Below, in pieces: positions 36,180-49,649 of a stretch of 64,000 nucleotides of DNA. The notes below the pieces were generated by a model, which was given only the letters and a program-made list of their open reading frames with translations, did no database searches and was not told the origin of the DNA. How positions within the stretch are numbered: position 1 is the stretch's first letter; each line of letters starts with the position of its first letter. The translations under genes and the position numbers were made by a program. This DNA is from Ascochyta rabiei (Eukaryota > Ascomycota > Dothideomycetes > Pleosporales > Didymellaceae), in assembly GCF_004011695.2 (NCBI RefSeq), contig NC_082425.1, positions 992,001-1,056,000 of the forward strand, in the 5' to 3' direction.

Positions 36180-38651
36180 GAGGAACATAAAAGACAGGGA
36201 CTAAGCTGCTCTAACAGACAGAGTAATTAAGAATACTTTAATTATAAGAAACTATTATCTTCTTAATATAATAGACTACTAAGGATTAATGTACACTACT
36301 ATAGACAACCCTTTAGACTCTATAGAGATACTGTCTTCCCTAACAGGAAACAGCTGTTAGGTTGTTGTTCTAATAAAGGGAAGGTCTATCTAACTATCCT
36401 TTAATAGAAAGGAGGTTATAGAGTTCCTTAATAACTATAACTATATAGCAGAAAACAGAGGGTTAAGTAATAAGCAGAAGGTTAGGGTCCTCTCTAACTA
36501 CTGCTATAATTACTATAGGAGGTTTATTAAACGCCTAAGACTATACGCTTAAGACAATTAGGTTAAGCTTTAGATTGCTATAAAGGATTACTAGAAAGAC
36601 TAGGACACTGCTTAACACATAGGTAATTAAGCGTCCCTTAAAGCCTATGTTAAAGAAACCTCTTAAGCCTTCCCTAGACTATTACACTACTATACTAACC
36701 TTATAGTATATAGTAATATATATTAAAAGAATAATTAAATTCTAACCTCTAAGGAAGGATACTACTTCTTCGGAGGACTACTAAAGGTTAATAAGGACCT
36801 TGTCCTCTTTAATATGCAAAACAGACTAGATATAAAGGATTAATATTTATTTATACTTAATAATATCTATAATTTTATAAAAAGGGTGTATAAGTAGCGC
36901 TAAGGCTTAAAGAAATTAGCGCTTAGAAGGGATAATAACTATACTAAGGAAACCTAGCGCCTTATAAACAGCACTAAGGAGCTAATTAACACTAAGTCTA
37001 TTGTTACCTAAGCTAAGGATTAACTAGCTAGTTAGGGTAGTAAGAGCAAAACACCTCTACCTCCTAGTGTTAATAAAGACGTTAAAGAGCTTGTCTAGGC
37101 AATAGGCGGATAGAAGCTATCCCTAGTAGAAGTTAGCACCCTTATAAACTCTAACAATTAGATAAGAGAGATCCTTTAGTCTCCTACTAATTATACTTAC
37201 TTTATTTCTTAAGCAACTAAAGCTAGTGCTACCTAGGAAAGGAACAATAGCTGTTACATTACTAATGCACCTAGGAACGTTAACCTAAGATAAGAAGTAA
37301 ACTACTCCTAAGGAAGAGAGTATAGTAACTCTTGTAACATGTGTAGAGAGCTAAACTACTAAGCCTGTAAGTGTAAATTGTACAGAGCACTTACCTGTAT
37401 AGGGTAGTGCAGTTTTTAACTTAACTAAGATAGTTAACGCAGATACTACTTTAGTCCTGCTTACTATTAAATTAAACCTATCTAAGGATCTGTCCTACCT
37501 ACTTATTAACTTAATTAGTTAAAACAGAAGATTTAAGAGTACTTTAAAGTTTCACAGGATGTCTTAGACTAGCCAGCCTCTGCAGTTAAGCTAGATCTAT
37601 TTAAAGGTGTAGACTTTAGGCCTAGAGGGGTAATATATAGGTCTAGGCCAGGACTAGACATATAGGGAAAGATTATTAGAAGTGTTAGCACACTAACTAC
37701 AATAGATAATTACAAGCTAGACTACAAGTTATTGCACTCTTTTTAGAACTTCTAAATCCTAGATAATAACTATTATAAAGTCTATAGTCTTAATTATATT
37801 AATAATAGAGATATTATACTAGGGGCATATAACGTTAAAGATAGCTTCTCCTTAAACGCAGTAACTAGGTTAGATAAGGCACGCAACTGCTAAGTTAATA
37901 CAGTCCTAGAAAGAGCTTAGAGAGCTGCAGTTAGGAAAGAAAGACCTTTAATATTTTAATAAGCTACAGTTAAGTATACATACAATAATGCTAGAGATAA
38001 GTTAGCAACAGATATTAAAGACTTGTTAGGGTTAAGCCCTTTGCTAATAGCGAGTAAGCAAATAATACCTTTTGCTAGTTAACCTTACAGTTAGCTATAT
38101 GCTATTATTAAACTACTATTATAAGAGAGGGTATTAGAAACTATTCTACTATTAACTTGGCAAAAGAGGAAGTAATTAATAACTAGCTTAGACGATGGAA
38201 TGGCAGACCTACTTAAACTATCTAAAAACAAGATTCTAACTGCAATTCTTTGTTAAGAAGTACAAGGGATTACTGTTAGAGATTTAGTCTCCTAGGGTTA
38301 TATCTAAGTAATGTTCCAGAAGCTTATAAAGGAGTTAGACTCTAACCTAATAGCTAGCAGGAGCGTTAACGTAGCGACCCTAGGGGCTAGAGGTTCTAAC
38401 TAATTAGGAGTTAACAGGTCTTACTAGTTAACTGCTAATTAGCTAGAAATTATAAAGGTCTGCACTAGCGCTGAGTTTAGCGAATATTACCCTGCAATTA
38501 AGAACAGCAGGGCTTAATGCTTTAATGTTAGATTAGAGAGGAATGCTTATAGAAGCTACTAAGTAGAAGCATATAGTAATATATGGGATAATAAAGACCC
38601 TCTAAATAAGCTAGCTAAAACTATAGAAACTACCAGGTTAGAGAAGCTAGT
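36180..38651 (+). pseudogene. gag and gag-pol linker of element D
   Basis: A continuous frame read through TAG/TAA: EFLNNYNYIAENRGLSNKQK, VRVLSNYCYNYYRRFIKRL, SKEGYYFFGGLLKVNKDLVL, LFILNNIYNFIKRVYK, and a CCHC-like knuckle CNMCRELNYxACKC at about 37,336-37,380 (the His codon now Tyr). It continues to WDNKDPLNKLAKTIETTRLE just before E. After removing E, the frame runs straight into the protease. Confidence 0.78.
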
Positions 38652-38819
38652 TGTCAGATTGGATGGTAATAGTAATAAGTTAATAATGATGTATTGATGT
38701 TGTGTTCTTGTTCTGTGTAAGGGTGATTTTCGTCTTATCTAGGTTCTGGTAGGGGCCCCTGCACAGTTTCTTAGCAGGTATATCACCTAACCTATTTCTC
38801 TAATACCTTTTATTTAACA
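38652..38819 (-). repeat. 3' LTR of element E
   Basis: 168 bp, tgtcagattggatgg...tttaaca. Confidence 0.93.
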
Positions 38820-38859
38820 CACCCCCTTAGCTTAGAATCCTATTGTAAGCTGCGTAAAC

Positions 38860-41800
38860 TAGTTAATCAACTCTTTAATATAAGGTCCTCTAGTTGCTCT
38901 TACATCTTCTTAAGCAGGATATCCCTTAATGTACCCTTCTAGCCCTTAACAAGTCCTAACTAATCAAGAAAGCTAGCCTATTTGCTAATTAGCAATAACT
39001 TTATAAATCTATCTGCAATTATGTTGTTAGATAGGATATATTCTACTTTAATTATTTTATAGTTAACTTCCTATTATAACTAGGAGTTGTGTATATTAAT
39101 ATGCTAAAGTTTAGTTTATATCTTAGCAACGTCTATAGTAACTAGACGTATTATCTACATATTGTTGCATTTAATTATAATTGTAGGATTGCTTAGGGTT
39201 ACCTAAAGCTCATTTAATAGTTAAGAGGTAAATATCGCTTCCTTAGCTACTTAAGACAGTGCTAGGAGCTTAGCCTTAGTGGTTAACGTCGTAACAGTAT
39301 CTTGTTTATTTGCTCTCTAGGTAATAAGTCCTCTAAATAGCTTAATAGTGTATACTTAGGAACTCTTCTAGTCTACAGTGTTATTAGCGAATAATGCGTT
39401 ACTTGCAACTTTAAGTCCTTTACCCTTTCTAAAGTTAAGTAACAGATTCCTTATCTTCTATAGGTACAGGAGCACTTAGTTAGCAGCGTCTTAGTGTTTA
39501 TTACTTAGGTTAACTAGAAAGTGTGCAAGTTGTAACGTGGCAAACGCTATATTAGGTTAAGTAGTTACTACTACAAACAACAGGGATCTGATCTTTTGCT
39601 AATATTAATTAATCTCTAGTAGTTTAGCTTGACTGTTCCTAGGCTTAAGTTTAATCCTAGATATTAGCGTATTATGCCTTACGTCCTCTCTAGTTACTAA
39701 TTAACTAATCTTATTAACGTATGCAGCTTATAACAATTAAATTATCTATTACTATCTATTACGTTAGACTTCTATACTAAGGAACTATTAAAGGTTGTCT
39801 CCTCTAGTATATAGGTATCGCTCCTATATCTGTTTAATAGCATTATCTACCTTTTATTTATACTTTAGGTAGTACGCAATTATAATATTGTCTACGTAAA
39901 AGAAGATAATTATTCTATTCTTAATTATACAGCATAGCTCTTATAGTACTTATTTAAATCTAATTCTAGCTAATGTTACTATAAATTCCTTCTGCTATAG
40001 TAGAGAGGAGATGCAGAGTCCGTATAAGGCTTTCTGTACCTTTAGTAAGGTGCCTGTCTTCTAGTATCCTCTTAGTATCCTTATGTATATTTTGCAGTTA
40101 ATAGCTGCATAGACAAACGCATTTATAACATCCTATTATTTTAGTTTAAGATTATATTTTATAGCAATTACTATTAGTATTCTAAGTAATTAGCCTGTAA
40201 GTGTTGCTGTATACATGTCTTATAACGTAATATTACATTATTAGTCTCCTCTAACTAGAAGCCTTACTTTACACTTATTAAGGTAGTAGTGTTTATTAAA
40301 CTTGTATGTATAGACCTACATGCAGTTAAGTATTTATTATCTAGACTTCTAAACTAGAGCTGCTTGAACTTTAGTCTATAACTCTATTTGTTTATAGCTT
40401 TATAGGTGTTTATTTTCTACTTGTTTAAACATCTTATAGAGAGGGTGCTTCTCTAGCTTTAAGTATACTGTAGGTAATAGCAGGAGTTTATTCTAATACA
40501 GCTTAATTCCCTTTGCTATAATCTTCTTTAATAAAGCTTTATTAAAAGGTTTTCCTTTATATTAACTAAGGTGTTCTGCCTTAGTGCCTGCTATAAATGC
40601 AGCTGCCTACAGCATTATTACAGACGTTCCTTAGTCTTATTTAAGTTAGTCTGTTGTCTTATTGTAGCTTATCTATTTAACCAGGAATACCGCTAGCAGA
40701 GGGGTTAGTAGAGGCGTTAGGTATGCCTCTAAAATCTTCCTACCTTAGTAATATTAGGGTTGTTTAGCACGCAGAGTGTTCTCCTGCGTTATCTTGTTCT
40801 TATAGAATGTTTTAATTTTAGATATATAGCTCTGTGTAGCTAGAAGTTTAACTATACTAATCTAAGTTGTAATTTCCTCTAATATGTTGTGCATAAGGTT
40901 ATCTATAATATCCTCTATTTTGTTGTTAAACATTGTTTCTTTATTAAACACCACATTACAGGTACTAATTACTTTAGCTATTAATAGGACCTAGATTTAG
41001 TATATGTTGGTAGACTAGTATCCTACTAAGTATCTAATCTATACCTTTAGGTCTAGTCTTTATAGCCTTAATTTTCTTTAATAAGTGTTATTAGTTATAG
41101 CAAATGCTTTGCATCTGTATGCTCTTAAGTAAGCCTAGTTTAGTTTTTAAGGTCTAGTAACTATGCTATTTATAGCAGCTGCGCGCGTAAAGAATATTTT
41201 ATACAGTAATCTCTACTTATTTAGAAAATTTAGCGTCTAATTGTATAGGTACACTGCTGCTCTAGTAATTTCTAGCCAGAGTCCCTATAGTAGATTTGCG
41301 TCTAGTTAAATTGCGCGTACCTTCTCTTTTATTACACCCCCTAAGCGTTTAGCTCCTCTATTCTAAGCTTATGTATCTAGAGTAGAAGGCTTAAGTCTTA
41401 TTAAGAGGGACGTGCACTATCTCTTAACCTCTTATTTAACTGTAACAATTTTATTGTCTGTCTTAATTACCTTAACTGTAATGTTAAACTGTTTCTTTAA
41501 GAACTAGACAAAGATCCTAAGTAGACAGATAATAGATCTTGCAGGCCTGTTGTCTTTAAAGTAGAAGTCCTACACGTACTAAGAGTGTCAGCAGGTAATA
41601 AGCATTTAACTCTTTTCCTTATTAAAGGTTCCTGCTTTATATTTATAGAAGTCTATAGCTATTTGTTTATATAGGCCTTTATTATTTAATTGTAGGGTTC
41701 TTTATATTTAATGCTTTAATTTTAATTATCTACATGCGTTACACTGCACTGTTATAATACCTTTAATCTTTACCCCCTTAGATTAATGCATAAGGTGCTT

Positions 41801-43700
41801 AATTGCAGATAGTCCTAGATGTCTAAGCCTCTCATACTACATTATAGCTGTTACTCTCTATAGTAATCTTCTATTATAATTGATACGCACATAGAATGCT
41901 ACTATAGCTATATTTAGTTGTTTAATAACCTACTATCTAAAGCTTTCTGTTAGGATAGCTATAGTGTTGCCGTTTCTTTAACATAGCGTTATTAGATCTT
42001 CTTAGTTATCCTACTATATTCCTTGTCTTTAGAGTAGCCTAAATAATACCAGGTTGCAGAGGAAATCTAGGCACTATGCAACATTATCTAAGTATAGTAC
42101 TTATTTACCTTACAATCCCTCTACTAATATATCAACAGTACCATATCCTTATATCTAGACCTTAGAGTTCCTAGTCTAGATATAATCTCCTATTGCTAGC
42201 TGGCGTACGTCTCTAAGTCTTAAGAGGTTATTATAGATATGCGTAGTTAAGCCAGAATCTAGGAGAAATACCTCCTTTAATAGATATTCTTAATTACTTA
42301 CGCTACATGCTGCTTTTATACTACCTTTATTAACCTAAGCAATTTCTTAGCTATCTAGTTACTTAATAATCTTGTCTAGTGTTTAAGACGTCTTAATGTG
42401 TAGAGTAATTAATTAAGAGTTTGTTATTGCTAGGCAGGGTTACTTTAAACTAGTATTTAGTTTGTTTACTGTTGTTTATAAGTCTAGCTTATATTAAAGT
42501 TTATACTATACTAGCTTTATAATATTTTAATTTAGTTTAAACTACTTAGGGGTTTCTAAATTATTATTAATATAGTAACAGTTACTAATGTTATAGCGCT
42601 GTTTGTAAGCTAGACATATGTCTACAGCTTCTGCTACATTCCTTCTTTAGAATTGCTTAGACTTATTGCCAGACGCATTTATTTTGCGCTTTAATTGCCT
42701 TTAGTTTAGGGCTGCAGATAGCGCTCTAATTTGCACACTTAAGGCGTCCCTCTGTGTGTTTAAGTCAGATTTACTGCTTGCTGTAAAGGCTCTACTATCT
42801 ATTATAAAGGTACTCTTTATTCTACCTTATATTAGATAGGCTAGGCTTATATACTTATAGAAGAGTTTTATTATCTATCTTCTTTCTATATTACTTTAGT
42901 TGCTTCCTATACTAGTAAATGTTGCTATCTATACAAGGGTAATCTTTAAGACTACTTTTAGGAAGTTATCTTTAACTAGCTTGCTCTATATTATGTCCCC
43001 TATTTTAAGGGCTTCTGCGTAAGTTAAAGCTTAGTTGTATTTACTAAGCTATAGTTCCTAATTTTACAAGACTCTTATAGGCTTTAGTGCTTTATAGTAC
43101 CTTTCTTATACCCTTCTAATCTTGTTATTAAGATCTACTCCTACTACTGCCTAGACATTTGTAATCTAGGTCTGTAGGGTGCTGTGTTTGTTAAAGCAGC
43201 TTACTTATAGATAAGGGCTGACTGTAGTATTTAAGTGTTTTATTATTACAGCTATATATTTCTGTTTATCTTAGTAGTTTTGCTTATATATTTTATATAA
43301 GTTAAAAATTATTTTAAACTCTTACGCGTTACTGTTGTATACTTCCTTTCCTTCTACCTAGAGTTCTAAGTATTGTATTAGGGTATTAGTTGTTGCTATA
43401 AAGGTATTAACAGGGTTAATTAATTCTTATGTAGTTGCGCATATATTGCCCCTTATAGTTTATATTATGGAGGATGCCTAAGTGCTCCTTAGAGCAGAGG
43501 CTAGTTTGTATTCTAAAACGAGTAAAGGTTGTAGTTTAATAGGCTTTGCGCGTAGTTAAGTGTTGCCGTCTAGGTCTATAATGTCCCAGATTTCTAGAGC
43601 TTTGCATTGCATCTTAAGTTAGCAATACTAGGAGATCTATTTGCTTAAGTTAGTAAGAATAACTATCGCGTCCCTCTGGCTTTGGCTAGTTACTATTTCG
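38860..43700 (-). pseudogene. gag-pol of copia element E
   Basis: Between the LTRs on the - strand. The order right to left is Gag with a CCHC knuckle (about 42,600), then presumably protease and integrase, then RT with the YVDD-derived box (about 39,890), then RNase H toward the left LTR. That is the copia order (integrase before RT). Many TAG/TAA stops, no intact frame. I located only the knuckle and the RT box with confidence. Confidence 0.7.
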
Positions 43701-43742
43701 CTTGTTGTTGGCGCTTATCGTAGCAGCAGTAAGACTCTTAAT

Positions 43743-43910
43743 TGTTAGATTAGATAGTAATAGTAATAAGTTAATAATAATGTATTAATGTTGTGTTCTT
43801 GTTCTGTGTAAGGGTGATTTTTGTCTTATCTAGGTTCTAGTAGGGGCCCCTGCACGGTTTCTTGGCAGGTATATCGCCTAACCTATTTCTCTAATACCTT
43901 TCATTTAACA
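43743..43910 (-). repeat. 5' LTR of element E
   Basis: 168 bp, tgttagattagatag...tttaaca; differs from the left copy mainly by C/T and G/A changes. Confidence 0.93.
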
Positions 43911-45898
43911 CTAGTGTACTAAGATTTACTAACATACTAGGCTTATATTAGGTTATATGTAGTTAGCTGCTTAATTAACACTAGAGCTTAGATAAATTTA
44001 ATAAGGTTTAGTGCTTCTTAAGCGCTAGGAATAGTGTACAAAGAAATAACACACCTAATAGGAAAAGAGTAGGGCGTTATTACAGCTAATAGTAGCATAG
44101 ATCTATTTGTTACAACGTTGTAGAATGTCCTAGTCTAGATTAGAGAAGTTACAACCTTAACGCACTTTAGACTTATAAGGAACCTAACAAGATTAGTTAT
44201 CCTTAGAACACTATAGTGCTTGTTAGTAAGACTAGCTATATAGTACAACGTTTTTAGAAGAACTACGTGCTGTATTATGTCTAATAACAGTAGAAGGAAC
44301 GCTACTTTTATTGCATTAGACCTATCTCCTTACTACTCTACCCTAGTTAAGCATAACCAGAATAAAGGAAAAGTTAGGGGAACTCCTTAATTAGGCTAGG
44401 ATTATCTAATACTAGTAAAGACCTAACAACACTAAAGTTCTGTTACTTAGCAGAAGTAAACTACTACTTCCTACGTACGACTATAGATTTAGGAATCTTA
44501 AAAGGCCTAAGTAGTTTCATCTTCACAAAGAACAATGCTAGCAGTCTCTAGTAGATCTCTAAGGGAGGGGACCCTAGGCAAGTACATACAGATAAGGACT
44601 TCCTTATCTTACTATCCTAAATAAACTTACAATTATTAAGAGTAAGAGGTTAGTATAATATAGTTAAAAACTAAGAAGTTAACACACTCTACAAATGAGT
44701 AGAGGTAAAGGTTTAACCTATTAATAATCTATAACCTAATAAACCTATAGAACTTAGTTAGGAAGATAAGAAAAGAGTTGCATATAAATAACAGCACCTA
44801 ATACTTAGTTTAAGGCTATACAACATTAGGCCTTTTAATTACTTATTTAAAAGGTAATATGCCCTGTTCTTAAGAGGAAAAAGGCTTACTTCCTAGAAAA
44901 TAAAAGATTAGAAGTTTAGCAATACTCTGTTCCTAGCAGAGAAAGCACTCTTTAAGGAAATAATCCTAAATAGAGAAGCAGCTATAGCTTTTACTTTTTC
45001 TAAATCTAGGCAGATTTAGAAGGAGGTTTCTCCTCTATACTAAATTAGGACAATCCTATATAAAGCTTAGTAGGTTAAAACCTTCCCTGTTGCAAGAAGT
45101 CTAGAAGGAGAACTTATTAAGATGTTAATTAAAAAATTAGAATATGGAATACTTAAGTAATGTAACAGCTAATACAGGAACCTATAGTATTTAGTGTCTA
45201 AAAAAGACAGTAGATTTTAGTTTATTAATAACGCTTAACATATAAACAAGGTCTCTGTTTAAGATGCAGGAACCCCTCTAACTACAGACAAGTTCTCTAA
45301 GAGGTTTACTGGCTGTAAGATTATATTACTTATAGACTTCTTTTCTAGTTATAACTAGATAATACTGTATAAAGACAGTAGAGACATAACAGCAGTAATA
45401 ACGCTAATTAGCCTTTTATAATTATATACCCTAGTTTAAGAGGCTACTAACTTAGTAGCTGTCTTCTAAAGAATTATAATAAAGATTCTTAAGGATTACT
45501 AGCCAGATACACTTCCTTTCCTTAATAACGTTACTAGTAGAAGCCTAAAGACAGATTATAATAGCAAGGAGGCTTTACCTAGTGTTAGGCAATATGTGCT
45601 TAAGCACATCTAGTAACTAGACAAGGTCCTTATAGACGTAGAAAGAGCTAGCAGAACAGTGTTAGGACTTAAATGCTACTAGGGACACGATTAATTAGGG
45701 GTAGTTAGCTACAAAGTTTTAGTAGAAGGACAATATCTAGCATAAAAGAAAGTTAACAAAATTGCAAATTAGCTAGAGTGTTAGAACCTAAAGGAGGTCT
45801 AGATGTTTGTAGGAATTATAGTTTACTACTATATCTAGATACCCTTATTTGCCTTAAAAGCAAAGCTACTATTCTAGTTATTAAAGAATAACGCAGTA
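43911..45898 (+). mobile_element. Gypsy element D, middle segment (protease and RT)
   Basis: Resumes the D frame after E. Retropepsin: INTRAxINLI (DTG decayed to NTR), ALGIVYKEITHLIGKE, about 43,960-44,270. Reverse transcriptase: LIKMLIKKLEYGIL, LVSKKDSRF, CKIILLIDFFSSYN and ATNLVAVF, about 45,120-45,500. It is interrupted at 45,898 by the pogo-like copy 3. Confidence 0.85.
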
Positions 45899-47762
45899 AC
45901 GTACCCCACGGACGAGCCGGTCACCGGACGAGTCGGTCACTTTTGCCAAGCCCTTACCAAACTACCCTTCACATACTAATGCCTTCTTAACAACACCATT
46001 CAGACGCGTTAAAAGAAGCTCAGATACAGCTTGCGCTTCAGGCTCTTAAACAAGACGCGACACTCTCTCAGCGACGCGCTGCAGCTATCTACAGAGTCTC
46101 TCAAACAACACTAAGCAACTAACACGCAGGACAACCTTTACACGCTAATTCTATAGCTAACTTACAGAAGCTAGACAATAATAAGGAGAAGGTAATTGTT
46201 AAACATGTTCTTAAGCTAGACGCGTAAGGGTTTTCCCCTCAGCTCTTAGATGTGGCTACTATGGCCAATTCTTTACGCGCTGAGCGTAATCTAGGTCCTG
46301 TTAGCGCAAACTGGCCTAGTACGTTTGTTAAGCAGCACCTAGAGCTTATAGTTAAGTTTAATTGTAAGTACAACTACAAGAGAGCCCTCTGTAAGGATCC
46401 TAAGGTTCTACAGAGCTGGTTTAGCCTAGTAGCTAACACTAAAGCTAAGTATAGCATCTAGAATAAAGACATATATAACTTTAACAAGACAGGCTTTATA
46501 ATAGGCTAGATCTCCCTAGGAGCAGTTGTTACAGCTTTAGAACGACGAGGTCGGCCAAAGGCAGTCTAGCTAGGCAACTGGGAGTGGGCTACGGCTATAG
46601 TAGGCATCAATGCCAAAGGATAGGCTATTCCTGCCTTCCTTATCTTTAAGGCCTACCACCACCTCTCTGCCTGGTACAAAGAAGAGGATCTGCCTCAAGA
46701 CTGGGTTATTAGAGTCTCTAATAACGGCTGGACTACTAACAAGCTTGGTCTGGACTAGATAAGCCACTTTGACAGGCATACAAAGGAGCGTACTATTAGC
46801 ACCCACTATTTGCTTATTATTAATGGTTATAAGAGCCAAAACTCTCTTAAATTCCAGCAGTACTGCAAGGATAGCAAGATAATTGCTCTTTGCTTACCTC
46901 CCTACTTATTACACCTTACTTAGCCTCTTAATATAGCTTGTTTTACTGCTTTAAAGAAGGCGTATAGGCGCTAAGCTAAAATACTTATATATAACTAGAT
47001 TAACTATATTATAAAGACAGAGTTCCTACCATGCTTTATACGCGCCTACAACGCTGCAATTACTTCTAGGAATATCTAGGGAGGGTTCTAAGGCGCTGGA
47101 CTAGTCCTGTTTAACTCACAACAGGTTATAAGCAGCCTTAATGTAAAGCTGCGCACGCTATCACCACCACTACCCGTTAACAACGAGCTCTGGCAGTCGC
47201 AAACCCCAAGCAACACCCTTAAACTAGGGTTGCAATCAACGCTTGTAAAGACAAGGATTTAGAGGCATATAGATAGCTCGCCTACCTCTATAGTTAAAGC
47301 GTTTAAGAAGGTCTTAAAGGAGGCAGCTATAATTGCGCACAAGCTAGTGTTAGCGCAACAGGAGATTGCTAAGCTTTAAGCTGCTAATAAGGCAGCCACA
47401 CAACAAAAATTACACAAAAGAAAGCAGGTTAAGAAAGAAGGTACTCTAGTAGTTGAAGAGGGCTAGCGATTAACAGCCCTAAAAGAGTTTGGGGCGCGTT
47501 GTAATGGTAAGAAGGCAAAGAAGCAGGTGCGCGCTAAAGTGGGTGAGCCTTCCTAAAGGCGCTGTGGACGGTGCAGTAAGACTGGACATAACGCGCGAAC
47601 GTGTAAGAAAGAGGTAGAAGTAGTTTCTAAATAATATTACAGACTGTACTGCAGTTTGCAGTGTTAATTTGGGTTGTTTTAGGTTATAATAGGGTGGAGT
47701 TTGGTGGGGGCTTGGCAAAAGTGACCGACTCGTCCGGTGACCGGCTCGTCCGTGGGGTACGT
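45899..47762 (+). mobile_element. pogo/Fot1-like DNA transposon, copy 3 (best preserved)
   Basis: 1,864 bp, ends acgtaccccacgg / ccgtggggtacgt, TA duplicated at 45,897-98 and 47,763-64, inserted in D between RT and RNase H. It is a subfamily related to copies 1 and 2, with a different terminal-repeat body (gacgagccggtcaccggacg). Its frames are less damaged than those of the neighbours, suggesting a more recent arrival or less exposure to mutation. Confidence 0.92.
46200..47632 (+). pseudogene. DDE transposase of pogo-like copy 3
   Basis: Intact stretch 46,252-46,461 (ANWPSTFVKQHLELIVKFNC, CENPB-like region), then IYNFNKTGFIIG (the family's DETGF with D changed to N), GxAIPAFLIFKAYHHLSAWY, YLLIINGYKSQNSL (D to N), LPPYLLHLTxPLNIACFTALKKAYRR (D to N), and a perfect C-terminal zinc knuckle CGRCSKTGHNARTC near 47,560-47,600. 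All three catalytic Asp positions read Asn, and about 17 TAG codons stand where Trp or Gln is expected. Inactive. Confidence 0.88.
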
Positions 47763-49649
47763 TATAGCAATAGGGTAACGCAGAACAGAGCTTAATATTA
47801 CTCCTAAAAGAGCACATTATTAACGCACCTGCGCTTATAACAATATCTTACAAAAATCCTAGTGTAGTGTTTCTCTTAGTTAATGCAAGCAATAAAGGCG
47901 CAGGAGCATGCCTTAAACAAATAGGCCTAGACAGAAAACAACACCTATACAGATTTAAAAGCACTGTCTAGTCTAAGGCAGAAAGCAGGTAGCACTTAAT
48001 AAAGCTTAAATATAAGGTAGTTATTTAGGCACTTAAGAAGTTTAGGATATAGCTATATAGTATACACTTCATTATTAAAACTAACACTTAAATATTAATT
48101 ACCTAGCTAAATAGGTTATTATTAGACCTTCTAGGCTTAGTTATAAACAGGTGGCTTACTGCAACTCTACTTTAGGACTTTAAAATACGCTATGTACTAG
48201 GAAAGAAGAATGTAGTTACAGACGCACTATTAAGATACCTAAAGCTAGGAGGGTAGGAGAACCTAGACAAACCTAAATCTGACGTTAAAGAGTTTGTTAA
48301 AAACCTAATAGCAAATGTAGTGTTAGGTAACTAGGTTAACATAAGGACTACCCAGATTCTAAGACAGGAATACTCCTAGGAATTAGAGGACATTGCTGTT
48401 TTTCTACACTCCCTAAAGACCCTAGTTAGGTTAAGTAGGAAAGAGTGTAGGGCTTAGAAGAAGAGAGCTATAAACTTCTTTAAGAGGGACAGCTACTTAT
48501 TCTAAAAAACATTAAGGAATATTACTATTAGGCGTGTAGTTAATAATATAGATATCTAAACTGTAGTTATATAGGACATCTACTAAACTATTAGTTATAG
48601 GGGTATAAACGTAGTGTTCTCTATAGTCTCTTAATAATACTACTAGCTTAACATATATAGGAGTGTTAAGAGAAAAATCTCTATATATAAGGAGTGCTAA
48701 CTTAGAGTAACTAAGATTATAAAGGATATACTAACTAGTACCTACTCCTATACGCTGTAGGAGTTAGTTGCTGTTAATATTATGCACATGCTAATAAGCA
48801 GAGGCTTCTAGTACCTAGTTGTAGCTAGAGAATACTTAAGTAGGTAGATAGAGGTAAGGGCGCTTTATAACAACAAGTTATTAACAGTAGCAAAATTCCT
48901 ATACAAAGACATTATCTGTAGGTAGAGCACTATACGAAGACTTATAGTTAACAGCAGACTAGACTTTACTAAAGTGGTTAAGAGGCTTACTTTAATCTAT
49001 AGGATTAAGAGGGTACAGGCATCTACATATAACCCTTAAGCAATAGGAAAAGTAGAAGGTAGACATAAACCTATTGTTAACGCAATTGCAAAGCTTAAGA
49101 GGTTATAGGTAGACAACCTCCTAACAGTGCTCTTAGCTAACAGGATCTCTATAAAATCTATAGGATACTTAGTATATTAACTTATTACTAGCTAGAACCT
49201 AGTTCTTCTAATTAAACTGTTACTACTAACATAGCAAACACTACTATTCTAGAAGGTTAAGAACAGGGCTTAACTACTTGCAATTAGGGCTATGTAGCTA
49301 GATCTCTAGGATTAGTTCCTAAAAGATGCGGTTAGCACAACTAATTAACTAAGAGCGTTAAAAAAGGAATATTAGGACAATAACAACAAAGTTTAGCATA
49401 AGCAGATTAACCCTAGAGACCTAGTTTTACTGTAGGACTTAGTAGGACAAATTAACATGTCTAGAGATAAGAAGTTAAGAAAGAAGTGGCTTAGGCTATA
49501 CTAAGTGTTACTTAACAGAACGCAGCTAGACAGGGGCACCTATTTGCTTAAAGACCTTAACAGGACTAGCATGCTACATACAGTACTAGAGTAGAGAATA
49601 AAGAAGTTCTGTAAGCGTTTACTAGAGGATATTTAATTAGAAGAGAAGG

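Larger units (their letters stand above)
35541..38651 (+). mobile_element. Gypsy element D, 5' segment (putative LTR, gag)
   Basis: It starts with TG inside A1 coding sequence; the preceding tgtag could be its target duplication, but the 3' partner is not in the window, so the LTR length is undefined. A Gag frame begins near 36,180 and continues to the insertion of E at 38,651. The segment also contains a 70-bp tandem duplication (about 35,846-35,990). Confidence 0.75.
38652..43910 (-). mobile_element. Ty1/copia element E, complete but decayed
   Basis: 5,259 bp bounded by two 168-bp LTRs and a perfect 5-bp duplication ctagt (38,647-38,651 and 43,911-43,915). The purine tract lies next to the left LTR on the - strand (complement of cacccccttagctt), so E reads right to left. 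The - strand shows a Gag knuckle (CLAYKQRYNISNC) near 42,600 and a copia-type RT box FFYVDNIIIAYYLKY near 39,880-39,910 (YVDD decayed). E lies within the D gag-pol frame. Confidence 0.93.

Noticed and set aside
46570..46839. 89-codon - strand frame within pogo-like copy 3
   Set aside because: Antisense shadow of the transposase, which has family motifs on the + strand.
47479..47817. 112-codon - strand frame crossing the right end of copy 3
   Set aside because: It crosses the terminal repeat into element D, so it cannot be a conserved gene.
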